Below are positions 17,301 through 28,530 of a DNA stretch of 64,000 nt, piece by piece. The notes under the pieces were generated by a model. That model did no database searches. It saw only the letters and a list, made by a program, of their open reading frames with translations, and was not told where the DNA came from. Origin of the DNA: Gemmatimonadaceae bacterium. Its GTDB lineage: Bacteria > Gemmatimonadota > Gemmatimonadetes > Gemmatimonadales > Gemmatimonadaceae. Within the stretch, counting starts at the first letter, position 1. The number at the start of each line of letters is the position of its first letter. The position numbers and the translations under genes are program-made. The stretch lies in the NCBI GenBank assembly GCA_019752115.1, contig JAIEMN010000019.1:1-64000 (forward strand), given 5' to 3'.

Positions 17301-18128
17301 GGCGCCCGGCGCCACACCCGTCACCACACCCGTCGAGCTGACCGTCGCCACGCCCGGGTTCGCCGAGACGTAGGAGAAGCTCGCCGTCACGCCCGAGGCC
17401 GTCGTCGCGGCCGGAACGAGCGTCGCCGTGCCCGCGGGGAGCACCGACACCGAGGCCGGGTTCACCGAGAGCGCCGTGATGCCAGCCGGAAGCGCCGTGA
17501 CCGTGATGGCCACCTGGCCCGTCACCGTCGCCGTGGTCAGGCCCGTGCCCGAACCCGTCAGCGTCACCGTGATCGTGGCCGTACCCGGGGCCACCGCCGT
17601 GACGACACCCGTCGTCGCGTTCACCGTCGCCACCGCCGCGTTGCTCGTCACGAACGAACGCGTGATGGTCGCACCCGTCGCCTGCGTCGTCGGGTTGGCC
17701 GTGATCGTCGCCGTGCCACCAACCGTCAGGTTGGCCGCGGCCGGCGTGACCGAGAGGCCGACGATCGCCGGAGCCGGCGCGTTGACCGTGACACCCGCCG
17801 ACGCGCTCTTGCCCGAGCTCGTCGTGGCCGTCACCGTCGCGTTACCCGGCGCCACCGCCGTGACACGGCACGCGCCGCTGTTCACGGCCACCGTGATCAC
17901 CGCGCTGCTCGCCGTGCAGCTCGCGAGCGTCGAGTTCGTGCCGCCCACGATCTGGGCAGCCAGCGAGCCCACTTCGCCGACGTTCAGCGAAAGGTTCGCC
18001 GGCGACAACGTCACCGTTTCCGGCGTCGTCGTCTGGGTCACCGTGACGTCATCACCGCAAGCACCGAGCACCGTCAGGGCGCTCAGGCTCAGGGCGACGA
18101 GCGCCTTGTTCCGAGAGAAGAGTTGCAT
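14325..18128 (-). CDS. Large lipoprotein with N-terminal BIG2 (bacterial Ig-like) domains
   Basis: The 1267-residue protein begins with a lipoprotein signal (LSLSALTVLGAC, Cys24) and a good AGGGGG ribosome-binding site. Three BIG2-type domains follow at about residues 38-115, 120-212 and 218-310, each with the typical ...VATVNATTGVVTAVAPGTATITVT pattern. The middle (about 320-700) is Asn/Thr-rich without a known fold. A later Ig-like stretch contains ADRLGNSTTSANSG and IDNTPPQL (~680-710), as in cadherin- or Big-type repeats. The protein ends in TSFTVTVP, another Ig-like strand. It is probably a surface-exposed adhesin or structural protein. It is a single-gene unit with its own terminator. 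Confidence 0.8.
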   Translation of the reverse strand: MQLFSRNKALVALSLSALTVLGACGDDVTVTQTTTPETVTLSPANLSLNVGEVGSLAAQIVGGTNSTLASCTASSAVITVAVNSGACRVTAVAPGNATVTATTSSGKSASAGVTVNAPAPAIVGLSVTPAAANLTVGGTATITANPTTQATGATITRSFVTSNAAVATVNATTGVVTAVAPGTATITVTLTGSGTGLTTATVTGQVAITVTALPAGITALSVNPASVSVLPAGTATLVPAATTASGVTASFSYVSANPGVATVSSTGVVTGVAPGATSITVTATSLATSSFSASTLTATVPVTVVQRAQIAIGNITTGQTNNPVDISNVNGQIQVALNLDVGGQVVTATNVCVLAPSSTTPCTAANAAARQTYGAGGASTGTINAFINTADFTVTADSGTATALYQNGQSIIVASYEAAGSGSTASNNQVVLNFNNTDGFAAWHRAPSNSAVRLADNLTFFGGPGTAGRGSVIVTPVIYTPGRSISRATVQLAGAPCGAQSYTFVTGTDNRPWRITYGSGTTATTFFGCSSATNTGVTDLDLLPLVTASVDNQQNPGPTVGAVTAFRTATTNLNGSPVTIPGRIRADYQGPSLTVTAPLNQWASIASNYSFRSNTSMNDGVGVGFASATTATNQGTLTFTFTGCGTTAAAFDGTTGTGAIPECSTNFTQSVYTVAATGADRLGNSTTSANSGTFAIDNTPPQLRYTASSDSLTIYNGVLPLAGSAADTMFSAEALDDRSGFDAGAASHYLARANQTNSTGTCVVGSIPTAGIGSSFITNPNCTMATAAFTGAVLPDGFRPIAPVVLSGLGGTQGYYTYSVTIKDRAGNTGVFPTGTGVIRQALVNNTAPAITGLGLPGTVTASTQGAFTPNFIETVEAWFTNFRVSYAGLQNPAASAEASIIFPATPVESASAAVITGQFGRWNNVIFPNGNVTVGTPFTSGTTFYTNIEFTNANGTLSNTPTVLRPDSIGARVANVGGLVSTAGATGQYAVALLSGNVADDATRWNAKTAGANIIAFTMGTDAAQWNAPANGVKAVVTANSNQINSPFGRVDFYAYTAAGSGNWRYLGSVNGQSAPSTSAAGAGPVYIADNGGTRTWTYRLTTAACDSVTVGCTGATLGAQVGNNIIAVATTVDGQGRALATTAGAGSAILASAPSSWAAAPTFGFAANYNVAAAGVSGPTAITSGPTYTAANAFGSPANAVYSCVSANTAIATCSINSSTGAVTTTMAAGLASGATTTITVYAVSAPSNGFAGASASTSFTVTVP

Positions 18129-18800
18129 TCATCCCCCTCTTGCGAGGTTGTGGAGGTCGTTTGCCGTCATGAGGTCGGGATCCTCGACAACAGCGTCAGC
18201 GTGGCAGACACTCGCCGAAGTGGCGCGCATCTCATCACCTCAGAAGCACAGCGGACGGGGAGCTCGTCTCGGGGAGCGGCCGATGCGGAGTCCAGCGTCG
18301 TATGTCCTGCGTGATGCCCGAACTGCACTGCAGCGCCCGCACACCCAACCGCGGGAGGCCGCAGAACTACTGTGGAACTGTCCTGCCCTCGAAGCGTCAC
18401 GGTCCAAGCTCCGCTCGACCTCGAGTCCTGCACCACCAGACGAACAGGCCGCGACAACCCTGGCTGGGCTGCCGCGCGCACTCCTCGCCACAATAGCAAG
18501 CGCAAAAGGTACGGGTGACCCGCGACACGGTCAAGCGGTCGAGGTTCCCGAATCCTGGCGGCGGCCGTCACAATCTTATGACCGCCCCCTCATTTTACGC
18601 ACTTTTCCACAGTCGCGCCCGCCTCAGGCCCCCGCCATCGGGTGTTCGATGACACCCGCGGACGGCTCCAGCGCACCCAGACGCACGGAGAAAAGACGGG
18701 TACGCCCCGTCACGCGTCACGGGGCGGGCATCCGCCCCACCCTCGCCCCCCCCACCCCGGGGTGACGCTCCGCTGACACGTTCGGGTTATCTTCCCCGCC
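18129..18800. other. Gene-free stretch between the BIG2 lipoprotein and the helicase
   Basis: These ~670 bases separate two divergently transcribed genes and should hold both promoters. A minus-strand frame of 134 codons (18167-18571) has no start context or family resemblance and I do not call it. One clear structure is the hairpin CGCCCCGT/ACGGGGCG at 18703-18726 with loop CACGCGTC, about 75 bases before the helicase start. The segment near 18570-18610 is locally AT-richer (TCTTATGACC, CATTTTACG) and is the most promoter-like part, but I cannot assign -35/-10 boxes. Confidence 0.5.
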
Positions 18801-20912
<2,112 letters not shown>

Positions 20913-20973
20913 GTGCCCGCGGTGGCTGTTGCGTGGTCCCTTTCCTCCGTTCGACCGCTTGATCCTTCACCCA

Positions 20974-23820
20974 ATGTCCCGCATGCCCACGTTCTTCCGC
21001 GCCGCGCTCGTCGCCAGCCTGCTCCCGGCGCTGCTCCCTGCCCAACGGGCCGCGACGCCCGCCGCGTCCCGCGCCGCCGCCGTGGATACGAACGGCCGAG
21101 CGGTCCTGCCGGTGGATCCGGCGGTCCGTATCGGCACGCTCCCCAATGGGCTCAAGTACTACATCCGCCGTAATGCGAAGCCGGAGAAGCGCGCCGAACT
21201 CCGCCTCGTCGTGAACGCCGGCTCGATTTTGGAAGAGGAGGATCAGCGCGGTCTCGCGCACTTCATCGAGCACATGGCGTTCAACGGCACGAAGAGCTTC
21301 GCCAAGAACGACATCGTGAAGTATCTCGAGTCGATCGGCGTGCGCTTCGGGGCCGACCTGAATGCGTACACGAACTTTGACGAAACCGTGTACATCCTGC
21401 CCGTCCCGACCGACGGCGCGGGCATTCTCGACAAGAGCCTGCGGTTCCTGCGCGACGTGGCGAGCGGCATCCTGTTCGACTCCACCGAGGTCGTGGCGGA
21501 ACGGGGCGTCGTGCTGAGCGAATGGCGCGACGGACTCGGCGCCGGCTCGCGACTGCGCGACAAGCAGTTGCCGGTGATCTTCAAGGGCTCGCGCTACGCC
21601 GACCGTCTCACGATCGGTCTGCCGTCGATTCTCGAGAAGGCCAACCCCTCAGCGCTCAAGCGCTACTGGCGCGACTGGTACCGCCCCGATCTCATGGCGG
21701 TCGTCGCCGTCGGCGACGCCGATCCCGTAAAGCTGGAGGCGCTCATCCGCGCGAACTTCAGCGGCATTGCGCGCCGTACCGCACCGCGCCCGCGTACCTA
21801 TGCCGCGGTCCCGCCGCATGACTCCACGCTGGTCTCCATTGCCACCGACAAAGAGCTGACCACGGCCAGTGTGCAGGTGTTGTGGAAGCGTCCGGTGACG
21901 GTGTCGCGCACGGTGAAGGCGTATCGTACGCAGCTGGCCGAGCAGCTCTACCAGTCCATTCTCAATCAGCGGTTCAGCGAAATCCGCCTGCGCCCCGACG
22001 CGCCCTTCACCGGCGCGGGGAGCGGCAGTGGCCGCTTCGTCCGCAACGCCGAAGTGAGCTCCCTCTCAGCGGGAGCGAAGGACGGCAAGATCCTCGAGAC
22101 GCTGCAGTCGCTGCTCATCGAGTCGGAGCGCATGCAGCGCTTCGGCGCGCTGCCGGCCGAACTCGAGCGGGCGAAGACGAACCTGCTCCGCAGCTACGAG
22201 CAGGCGTACGCCGAACGCGACAAGTCGGAGTCGGCGCAGTACGTGGATGAGTACGTCACGAACTTCCTCGAGCAGGAGCCGATTCCGGGGATCGCATACG
22301 AGTTCGCGCTGGCCAAGGCCCTGGTGCCGTCCCTGTCGCTCGCCGATGTGAACGCCGTGGGGCAGTCGCAGAGCGGATCAGCGAACCGCGTGGTGACGAT
22401 TGCCATGCCGGAACGGGCCGACGCAAAGGTGCCGACGGAGGCGGAGGTCCGGGCGATCTTTGGCAAGGTGCTCGCGACCAGCATCACCCCGTGGACGGAG
22501 ACGGTGGCCGAAGGAGCACTCGTCCCGTCGGCCCCGGCGCCGGGCAAGATCGTGGCTGAGCGCACCATCGCGGGCCCCGGCATCACGGAGTGGACGCTGT
22601 CGAATGGCATTCGCGTGCTCGTGAAGCCGACCGATTTCAACAACGATCAGATCCTGATGACGGCGTGGAGCCCGGGCGGCGGCAGCCTGGTGAGCGATGC
22701 CGAGGCGCTGACGGCCGCGCTCGCCCCGTCGATCATTCAGCAGGGCGGCGTCGGCAGTTTCTCGGCGATCGATCTGCGGAAGAAGCTCACCGGCAAAGTG
22801 GCGAACGTGTCCGCGCAGATCGGCGATCTGACCGAAGGGCTGTCGGGGAGTGCGTCGCCGCGTGACCTCGAAACGATGCTGCAGCTGGCGTGGCTGCGCG
22901 TGACCGCGCCGCGCGCCGATACGGCGCTGTTCAAGGCGTTCTTGCAGCAGTACGAAACGGTCATCAAGAACAAGGACGCCAACCCGCAGCTCGTCTTCCA
23001 GGACACGATCCAGATGACGCTGGGGGCGGGACATCCTCGTGTACGTCCGCTCTCGATGGACATGCTCAAGGAGTTCGACCTTGGGCGCATGCTTGCGCTG
23101 TACAAGGATCGCTTTGCCGACGTGGGCGACATGACCGTGGTATTCGTGGGCAATGTGGATCTCGCCACGCTCAAGCCCCTCGTGGCGCAGTGGATTGCCA
23201 CGCTGCCGGCCAGCGGTCGCAAGGAGACGTGGAAGGAAACCGGGCCCAAGCCACTCGCCGGTCAGGTCACGAAGCTGGTGAAGAAGGGGCTCGAGCCGAC
23301 GAGCTCCACGATCGTGCTGCTGAGTGGCACCGCGCCCTATAGCCGCGAGCAGGCGTATCTGATCTCGTCGCTGGCCGACCTGGCGGAAATGCGGCTCCTC
23401 GATCGCCTGCGCGAAGCGCTCGGCGGTACCTACAGCGTGAGTGTGGGCGGCAACCTGTCGCGCCGTCCGCGCGAAGAGTGGCAGTTCAGCATCCAATACG
23501 GCTCCTCGCCCGACAAGGCCGAAAGCATGTTTGCGGCGCTGGAGCAGGAGCTCGACTCGCTGCGCCGCGTGCCGCCCTCGGCGGCGGAGCTCGAGCGCGT
23601 GAAGGAGCAGCAGCGCCGGGAGTTCGAGGTCCAGCTCAAGCAGAACGGCTACTGGCTGAGCAGCATCCGGACGCGCGCCGAGTACGGCGATCCGCTGGAG
23701 ACGATGGGCGACTATCTCACGCTGGTGAACGGGCTCACCGCCGAGAAGCTCTTTGCCGCGGCGAAGCAGTACTTGAACGAGACGAACCGGGCGCGGTTCG
23801 TGCTGCTGCCGGAGAAGTAG
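20974..23820 (+). CDS. Secreted M16 (pitrilysin-family) zinc protease
   Basis: The 948-residue protein has a signal peptide (RMPTFFRAALVASLLPALLPAQRA). I use the ATG at 20974 because a TTG 15 codons upstream would bury the signal. The N-terminal half holds the inverted zinc motif HFIEH (His96, Glu99, His100), in LAHFIEHMAFNGTKSF, and the downstream Glu region VVAERGVVLSEWRDG. The C-terminal half (from about residue 530, GITEWTLSNGIRVLVKPTDF) is a second M16-like half without the zinc ligands, as in fused M16B proteases. It ends SLRRVPPSAAELERVKEQQR... with a helical tail. It is probably a periplasmic peptidase. It lies 61 bases after the helicase. Confidence 0.92.
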   Translation: MSRMPTFFRAALVASLLPALLPAQRAATPAASRAAAVDTNGRAVLPVDPAVRIGTLPNGLKYYIRRNAKPEKRAELRLVVNAGSILEEEDQRGLAHFIEHMAFNGTKSFAKNDIVKYLESIGVRFGADLNAYTNFDETVYILPVPTDGAGILDKSLRFLRDVASGILFDSTEVVAERGVVLSEWRDGLGAGSRLRDKQLPVIFKGSRYADRLTIGLPSILEKANPSALKRYWRDWYRPDLMAVVAVGDADPVKLEALIRANFSGIARRTAPRPRTYAAVPPHDSTLVSIATDKELTTASVQVLWKRPVTVSRTVKAYRTQLAEQLYQSILNQRFSEIRLRPDAPFTGAGSGSGRFVRNAEVSSLSAGAKDGKILETLQSLLIESERMQRFGALPAELERAKTNLLRSYEQAYAERDKSESAQYVDEYVTNFLEQEPIPGIAYEFALAKALVPSLSLADVNAVGQSQSGSANRVVTIAMPERADAKVPTEAEVRAIFGKVLATSITPWTETVAEGALVPSAPAPGKIVAERTIAGPGITEWTLSNGIRVLVKPTDFNNDQILMTAWSPGGGSLVSDAEALTAALAPSIIQQGGVGSFSAIDLRKKLTGKVANVSAQIGDLTEGLSGSASPRDLETMLQLAWLRVTAPRADTALFKAFLQQYETVIKNKDANPQLVFQDTIQMTLGAGHPRVRPLSMDMLKEFDLGRMLALYKDRFADVGDMTVVFVGNVDLATLKPLVAQWIATLPASGRKETWKETGPKPLAGQVTKLVKKGLEPTSSTIVLLSGTAPYSREQAYLISSLADLAEMRLLDRLREALGGTYSVSVGGNLSRRPREEWQFSIQYGSSPDKAESMFAALEQELDSLRRVPPSAAELERVKEQQRREFEVQLKQNGYWLSSIRTRAEYGDPLETMGDYLTLVNGLTAEKLFAAAKQYLNETNRARFVLLPEK

Positions 23821-23826
23821 GACGAA

Positions 23827-23924
23827 AACAGCTCGCACAGAGCGCACGGAGACAGAAGAGGCCACGGGACGCACACGATCGCCCTGTGGCCTCTTCTGTC
23901 TTCGTGAGCCCTGTGTGAGCTGTT
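23827..23924. repeat. Long palindromic element with 9-nt CACRGAG period, between convergent genes
   Basis: Two 39-base arms (23827-23865 and 23886-23924) are inverted copies matching at 35 of 39 positions; the inner 16 bases are perfect. The left arm also has an internal period of nine: CACAGAGCG, CACGGAGAC, AGAAGAGGC, CACGGGACG. It fills nearly the whole gap between the M16 protease and the aminopeptidase and probably also terminates both. Similar elements occur near 40981 and 56448. Confidence 0.85.
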
Positions 23925-23925
23925 C

Positions 23926-24990
23926 CTATCGCTTCGCTGCCTTCACCGAATCCTGATACATGGCAATGACCGCGCGAATGGCCTTCGGCAAGTCCCGTCC
24001 ATTGGCGACGTACACGGAATCGAAGCGATCCAGTCGATCCGCATAGACGCGACGAGCCATGAGGACGGCGTTGTTGAGCGGGACGCGCTCCACCCAGCCT
24101 TTCGGGTAGGTCCGGAGCTGTGGGCCCACCGAGTCCACGAGCCGGCGTCGGGCGCGGCCGTAGATGGTGTCGCGCGCGGCGAGGCGGGCGGCGTGAGCGC
24201 TGTCGGGGAGGGCGGTGAAGGCGCTGTCGATCTCGTGGGCGGTGCGCTCCCAGAAGGCGCCGAGGAGCAGATCGTCCTGCCAATCCGCCTCGGCGCGGCG
24301 CAGCATGGCGGTATCGCCGCGCGAGCGGAAGAAGTGCTCCGTGGCCCGCCCACCCACGAAGCTGGCGAACGATTCGTTGTAGCTCACCGAGCCCTTCGCA
24401 AAGAAGGTGTTGTGCAGCAGCTCATGAAAGATCGTGTTGACGAGCGTCACCGAATCCATCTTGACGGTGGTGCTCACCAGCGGATCGTTGAACCAGCCCA
24501 GGGTACTGAAGGCGGATGAGGGGCCCACCGTGACGTCGAAGCCCTGCTCGCGGAGCTCCTGGGCGGTGCGCTGCGCCTCCTTGAAGTCGAAGAAGCCTTT
24601 GTACGGAAATCGGCCCACGACCGGAAACCACCACGTTTTGCGCTCCAGGCGGTCGCGGTAGGCGGCGTTGACGACCAATACGAGCGTATCGCGATCGAGC
24701 TGCGAGAAGGCCGTGAAGCTCTCGTTGGCTTTGAGGTGGAGCGAATCGGCCGCGTACTGCCGCGCCTGCAGCACCAACGCCAGTTTGGCACGGAGCACCG
24801 GATCGGTGTTGTCGCGCGCGACGAGCTGCTGAATCGGCTGCCGCCGTGCGAGGATGCGCGCTTCTTCATATGCGGCCCGGGACAGATAACAGCCCATGGG
24901 GGTGAGCCCCAGGAACAGCACCAGCGCCGTCGCCACCAGGGCGCCGGACCGGGCGAAGAACTGCCGAGCTGAGAGCCATCGGGGTATCAT
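23926..24990 (-). CDS. Putative aminopeptidase lipoprotein (HEXXH)
   Basis: The 354-residue protein matches the predicted-aminopeptidase family (Pfam Aminopep type) by pattern: a lipoprotein signal ending LFLGLTPMGC (Cys34), then GCYLSRAAYEEARILARRQPI, the zinc motif HELLH (189-193) in IFHELLHNTFF, and NESFASFVG soon after, where the third zinc ligand is expected. I use the ATG at 24990 because GGGA lies five bases upstream; another ATG at 24996 is possible. The start is ten bases from that of divergent dnaE, so each promoter must lie inside the other gene. The 3' end abuts the palindromic element. Confidence 0.8.
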   Translation of the reverse strand: MIPRWLSARQFFARSGALVATALVLFLGLTPMGCYLSRAAYEEARILARRQPIQQLVARDNTDPVLRAKLALVLQARQYAADSLHLKANESFTAFSQLDRDTLVLVVNAAYRDRLERKTWWFPVVGRFPYKGFFDFKEAQRTAQELREQGFDVTVGPSSAFSTLGWFNDPLVSTTVKMDSVTLVNTIFHELLHNTFFAKGSVSYNESFASFVGGRATEHFFRSRGDTAMLRRAEADWQDDLLLGAFWERTAHEIDSAFTALPDSAHAARLAARDTIYGRARRRLVDSVGPQLRTYPKGWVERVPLNNAVLMARRVYADRLDRFDSVYVANGRDLPKAIRAVIAMYQDSVKAAKR

Positions 24991-24999
24991 TCCCATCCC

Positions 25000-27900
25000 A
25001 TGTCGTTCGTCCACCTGCACTGCCACTCCGAGTACTCGCTCCTTGACGGGGCGAACCGGATTGATGACCTGATCACGCGCGCGCAGCAGTTCGAGATGCC
25101 GGCGCTCGCGATTACCGATCACGGTAACATGCATGCCGCCTGGGAGTTCCAGGAGAAGGCACGCAAAGCCGGCGTCAAGCCGATCCTCGGGATGGAGGCG
25201 TACGTCGCCCCCGGGGATCGCCGGACGCGCGGCCGACCGGCACCAGGCGTCAAGCCGTACTACCACCTCGTGCTGCTGGCCCGCGATCTCGTGGGCTACA
25301 AGAATCTCGTCAAGCTCACGTCGCTGGGGTACACCGAGGGGTTCTACACCAAGCCGCGCATCGACCGGGAGCTGCTGGCGGCGCACTCGGAAGGGCTGAT
25401 CGTCTCCTCAGCCTGTCTGGCCGGCGAGGTGGCCACGCACCTGATGGACGATCGCATCGCCGAGGCCCGCGAGGCGGCGGCGTGGTACGCCGAGCTGTTC
25501 AAGGACCGCTACTACCTCGAGGTGCAGGCGCACACGAGCGAGGGGCAGGCCACGCTCAACGCCAAGGTGCTGTCGCTCGCCGACGATCTGGGGCTGCCCG
25601 TCATCGCGACGAACGATGCCCACTTCCTGAGCCACGATGATCATGAGGCGCACGACGTGCTCCTCTGCATCGGCCTGGGCAAGGATCGGAACGACAAGGA
25701 TCGGATGAAGTACGACGACGGCCTCTACTTCAAGAGTGCCGACGAGATCCGGCCGTTCTTCCCCGGCCGCGAGGACGTGCTCACGAACACGCTCGCGATC
25801 GCCGACGCGGTGGATGTGCAGTTCGCCAAGAAGTACTACGTGCCGTCATTCCCGCTCCCCGACGGCGTGGCGACGGAGAATGACCTGCTGGTCCAGCTGG
25901 CCACCGACGGCGCGAAGGCCCGTTACGGCGATCCGCTCCCGGCGAACGTGCAGGAGCGGCTCGACTACGAGCTGGGTGTCATCACGAAGACCGGCTACTC
26001 CGGCTACTTCCTGATCACCGCCGACTTCATCAAGGCCGCGCGCGATCGCGGCATTCCGGTGGGACCGGGGCGTGGTTCGGCCGCCGGCTCGCTCGTGGCG
26101 TACGCGACCAGGATCACCGACGTCTGCCCGCTGGAGTTCGACCTGCTTTTCGAGCGCTTCCTGAATCCGGAGCGCGTGTCGATGCCCGACGTGGACGTCG
26201 ACTTCTGCTTCGAACGGCGCGGCGAAGTCATCGAATACGTGCGGCAGAAGTACGGCAAGGACAGCGTCGGGCAGATCGTCACGTTCGGAACCATGAAGTC
26301 GCGCGCGGCCATCAAGGACGTGGGGCGTACGCTCGGCTTCACGCCCGCCGAAACGGACGCGCTGGCCAAGCTCATCCCGAACGCGCCGAACTTCTCGCTC
26401 ACGGTGAAGGAGGCGATCGAGCAGGTCCCGGAGGTCAAGCAGTTCTACGAAAGCGATGCGCGCTATCGGCAGCTGCTCGACTTCGCGGTGCGCCTCGAAG
26501 GGCTCTCGCGCCACACGGGGGTGCACGCGGCCGGCGTCGTCATCGCGCCCGGCCCGCTCGATCAGTTCGTGCCGATCTGCACCCAGGCCACGAAGGGCTC
26601 CGGCTCCGACGGCGACGAACGCGTGATCGTGACGCAGTACGACATGACGGCGCTCGAAAAGGCCGGCATGCTCAAGATGGACTTCCTCGGCCTCACCACG
26701 CTGACCGTCATCACCGATACGCTCAAGGCGATCAAGGAGCGGTCGGGGATCGAGGTGACGCTCGAGGAGCGCGGCTTCACCGATCCGAAGACGTACGAAG
26801 TCCTGCGGGCGGGGCGCACCGGCGGGGTGTTCCAGTTCGAATCCCCGCTCGCGACCGACGTACTCAAGCGCATGCGCTGCGACCGGTTCGACGACCTCGT
26901 GGCGTCGAACGCGCTTCTGCGCCCGGGCCCGCTCGACGCCGGGATGCACAACGTCTACATCCGGCGCAAGCGTGGCGAAGAGCCCACGGTGTATCCGCTG
27001 CCGGAGCTCGAGCCGATCCTCTCGAACACCTACGGCGTCATCACCTATCAGGAACAGGTGATGCGTATTGCCCAGGTGCTCGCGGGCATCTCGCTGGCCG
27101 AAGCCGACGTGCTCCGAAAGGCCGTCGGCAAGAAGGATGCGGAGCTCATCAAGAAGGAGCTCGGCAAGTTCACCGAGAAGTCGATTGCGCGCGGCTACGA
27201 TCCCAAGATCATCGAAGAGCTCGCGGGCCAGATCGAAACGTTCGGCCGGTACGGCTTCAACAAGTCGCACTCGGTCGCCTACTCGGTGGTGGCGTATCAC
27301 ACGGCCTTCCTGAAGACGCACTACCCGGCCGAGTTCATGGCCGCGCTGCTGTCGTCGAACATCGGGAAGACTGAAGAAATCATCAAATACATCGCCGAAG
27401 CCCGCGAAATGGGCCTCGAGGTGCTGGCGCCGGATGTGAATGAGTCCGGGTGGCGCTTCACGGTGGTGGGCGACAAGCGCATCCGTTTTGGCCTCGGCGC
27501 CATTCGCAACGTCGGACGCGGCGCGATCGACACGCTGCTCGAGGCCCGGAAGGACGGGCCGTTCACGAGCCTGTACGATCTCTGCTCGCGGGTAGACCTG
27601 CGGGTCTTCAACAAGCGGGTGTTCGAAGCGCTGATCGCCGCCGGCGCCTGCGATGCGCTGGGTGGTCACCGCGCGCAGCTGATCGCGGCGCTCGATGCGG
27701 CGATGAGCGAAGCGTCGCTGCAGCAGGAAGAAGCCGCCAAGGGGCAGGTCTCGCTCTTCGGCGACCTGCTGGGCGACGCGGCCGACAGCGCAACACCCAC
27801 CAAAAATGCGACGGCACCGTCGCTTCCCAACACGCCGTCGTGGACGGAAAGCGAGCGGCTGCAGCGCGAGAAGGAGCTGCTTGGCTTCTACATTTCCGGG

Positions 27901-28500
27901 CATCCGCTCGAGCCATACCGAACAGAGTGCGAACTCTTCGCGTCGCATACGGTCTCGCAGCTCGGTACGTGGACGCCCGACCCGGTCACCATCGGCGTGG
28001 TGGTCACCGCGATCCGGAAACAGATCTCCAAGCGTTCCGGGGCCGAGTTCGCCCGGTTGACAGTGGAGGATTTTTCCGGATCTTCCGAAGTACTGGTCTT
28101 TCCGGAGGCGTGGGGCGTGATTGCTGAACGCATCCGTCCGGACGTGCCGCTGCTGCTCAAGGGTGGCTACTCCCGGAAGGATCAGGACGTCGAAAACGCT
28201 ACGTTCATCGTGGATTCGGTCACGCGCTTCGCTGAGGTGCGGGCCAGCGGTGATCTGGCCGTGGCAATCGAGCTCGACCGGAGCCTCGATCTGCCGCCGG
28301 CGGTGATGGACGATGTGCGGGCCAAGGTGGAGGCGCATGAAGGATCGGCCCCACTGGAGCTGCGGTGGAAGGATGCGAGTGGCCGGGTCATCCGGTTCCG
28401 CTCGAAGTCGCTCACCGTGACCGCCTCGCCCGCCATTCTCTCGGATCTTCGCGCGCTGCTTGGCGCCGACCGGGTGCGCCTCGTGCGCACCGGTGGCTGA
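25000..28500 (+). CDS. dnaE: DNA polymerase III, alpha subunit
   Basis: The replicative polymerase subunit, 1166 residues. The PHP domain starts at once with FVHLHCHSEYSLLDG and continues to ITDHGNMHAAWEF. The catalytic palm has GRGSAAGSLVAY and PDVDVDF (Asp397 and Asp399), with the third acidic residue in KMDFLGL. Finger, beta-binding and helix-hairpin-helix regions follow. The OB-fold reads TIGVVVTAIRKQISKRSG from about residue 1000. Homology starts at residue 2, so the ATG at 25000 is secure although no good ribosome-binding site precedes it. accA follows 30 bases later, as in many bacteria, suggesting one transcript. Confidence 0.97.
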   Translation: MSFVHLHCHSEYSLLDGANRIDDLITRAQQFEMPALAITDHGNMHAAWEFQEKARKAGVKPILGMEAYVAPGDRRTRGRPAPGVKPYYHLVLLARDLVGYKNLVKLTSLGYTEGFYTKPRIDRELLAAHSEGLIVSSACLAGEVATHLMDDRIAEAREAAAWYAELFKDRYYLEVQAHTSEGQATLNAKVLSLADDLGLPVIATNDAHFLSHDDHEAHDVLLCIGLGKDRNDKDRMKYDDGLYFKSADEIRPFFPGREDVLTNTLAIADAVDVQFAKKYYVPSFPLPDGVATENDLLVQLATDGAKARYGDPLPANVQERLDYELGVITKTGYSGYFLITADFIKAARDRGIPVGPGRGSAAGSLVAYATRITDVCPLEFDLLFERFLNPERVSMPDVDVDFCFERRGEVIEYVRQKYGKDSVGQIVTFGTMKSRAAIKDVGRTLGFTPAETDALAKLIPNAPNFSLTVKEAIEQVPEVKQFYESDARYRQLLDFAVRLEGLSRHTGVHAAGVVIAPGPLDQFVPICTQATKGSGSDGDERVIVTQYDMTALEKAGMLKMDFLGLTTLTVITDTLKAIKERSGIEVTLEERGFTDPKTYEVLRAGRTGGVFQFESPLATDVLKRMRCDRFDDLVASNALLRPGPLDAGMHNVYIRRKRGEEPTVYPLPELEPILSNTYGVITYQEQVMRIAQVLAGISLAEADVLRKAVGKKDAELIKKELGKFTEKSIARGYDPKIIEELAGQIETFGRYGFNKSHSVAYSVVAYHTAFLKTHYPAEFMAALLSSNIGKTEEIIKYIAEAREMGLEVLAPDVNESGWRFTVVGDKRIRFGLGAIRNVGRGAIDTLLEARKDGPFTSLYDLCSRVDLRVFNKRVFEALIAAGACDALGGHRAQLIAALDAAMSEASLQQEEAAKGQVSLFGDLLGDAADSATPTKNATAPSLPNTPSWTESERLQREKELLGFYISGHPLEPYRTECELFASHTVSQLGTWTPDPVTIGVVVTAIRKQISKRSGAEFARLTVEDFSGSSEVLVFPEAWGVIAERIRPDVPLLLKGGYSRKDQDVENATFIVDSVTRFAEVRASGDLAVAIELDRSLDLPPAVMDDVRAKVEAHEGSAPLELRWKDASGRVIRFRSKSLTVTASPAILSDLRALLGADRVRLVRTGG

Positions 28501-28530
28501 CGAGCGCCGCGTCCCTTTTCCAGGATCGTC

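Noticed and set aside
14325-18128. Possibility of a phage tail or invasin in the BIG2 protein
   Set aside because: Has a lipobox and no other phage genes around; BIG2 domains are common in surface proteins.
15885-18314. 809-codon plus-strand frame opposite the BIG2 lipoprotein
   Set aside because: Very Arg-rich antisense shadow; the minus strand has signal peptide, ribosome-binding site and terminator.
18167-18571. 134-codon minus-strand frame in the gap before the helicase
   Set aside because: No start context, no family resemblance, and composition like shadow frames.
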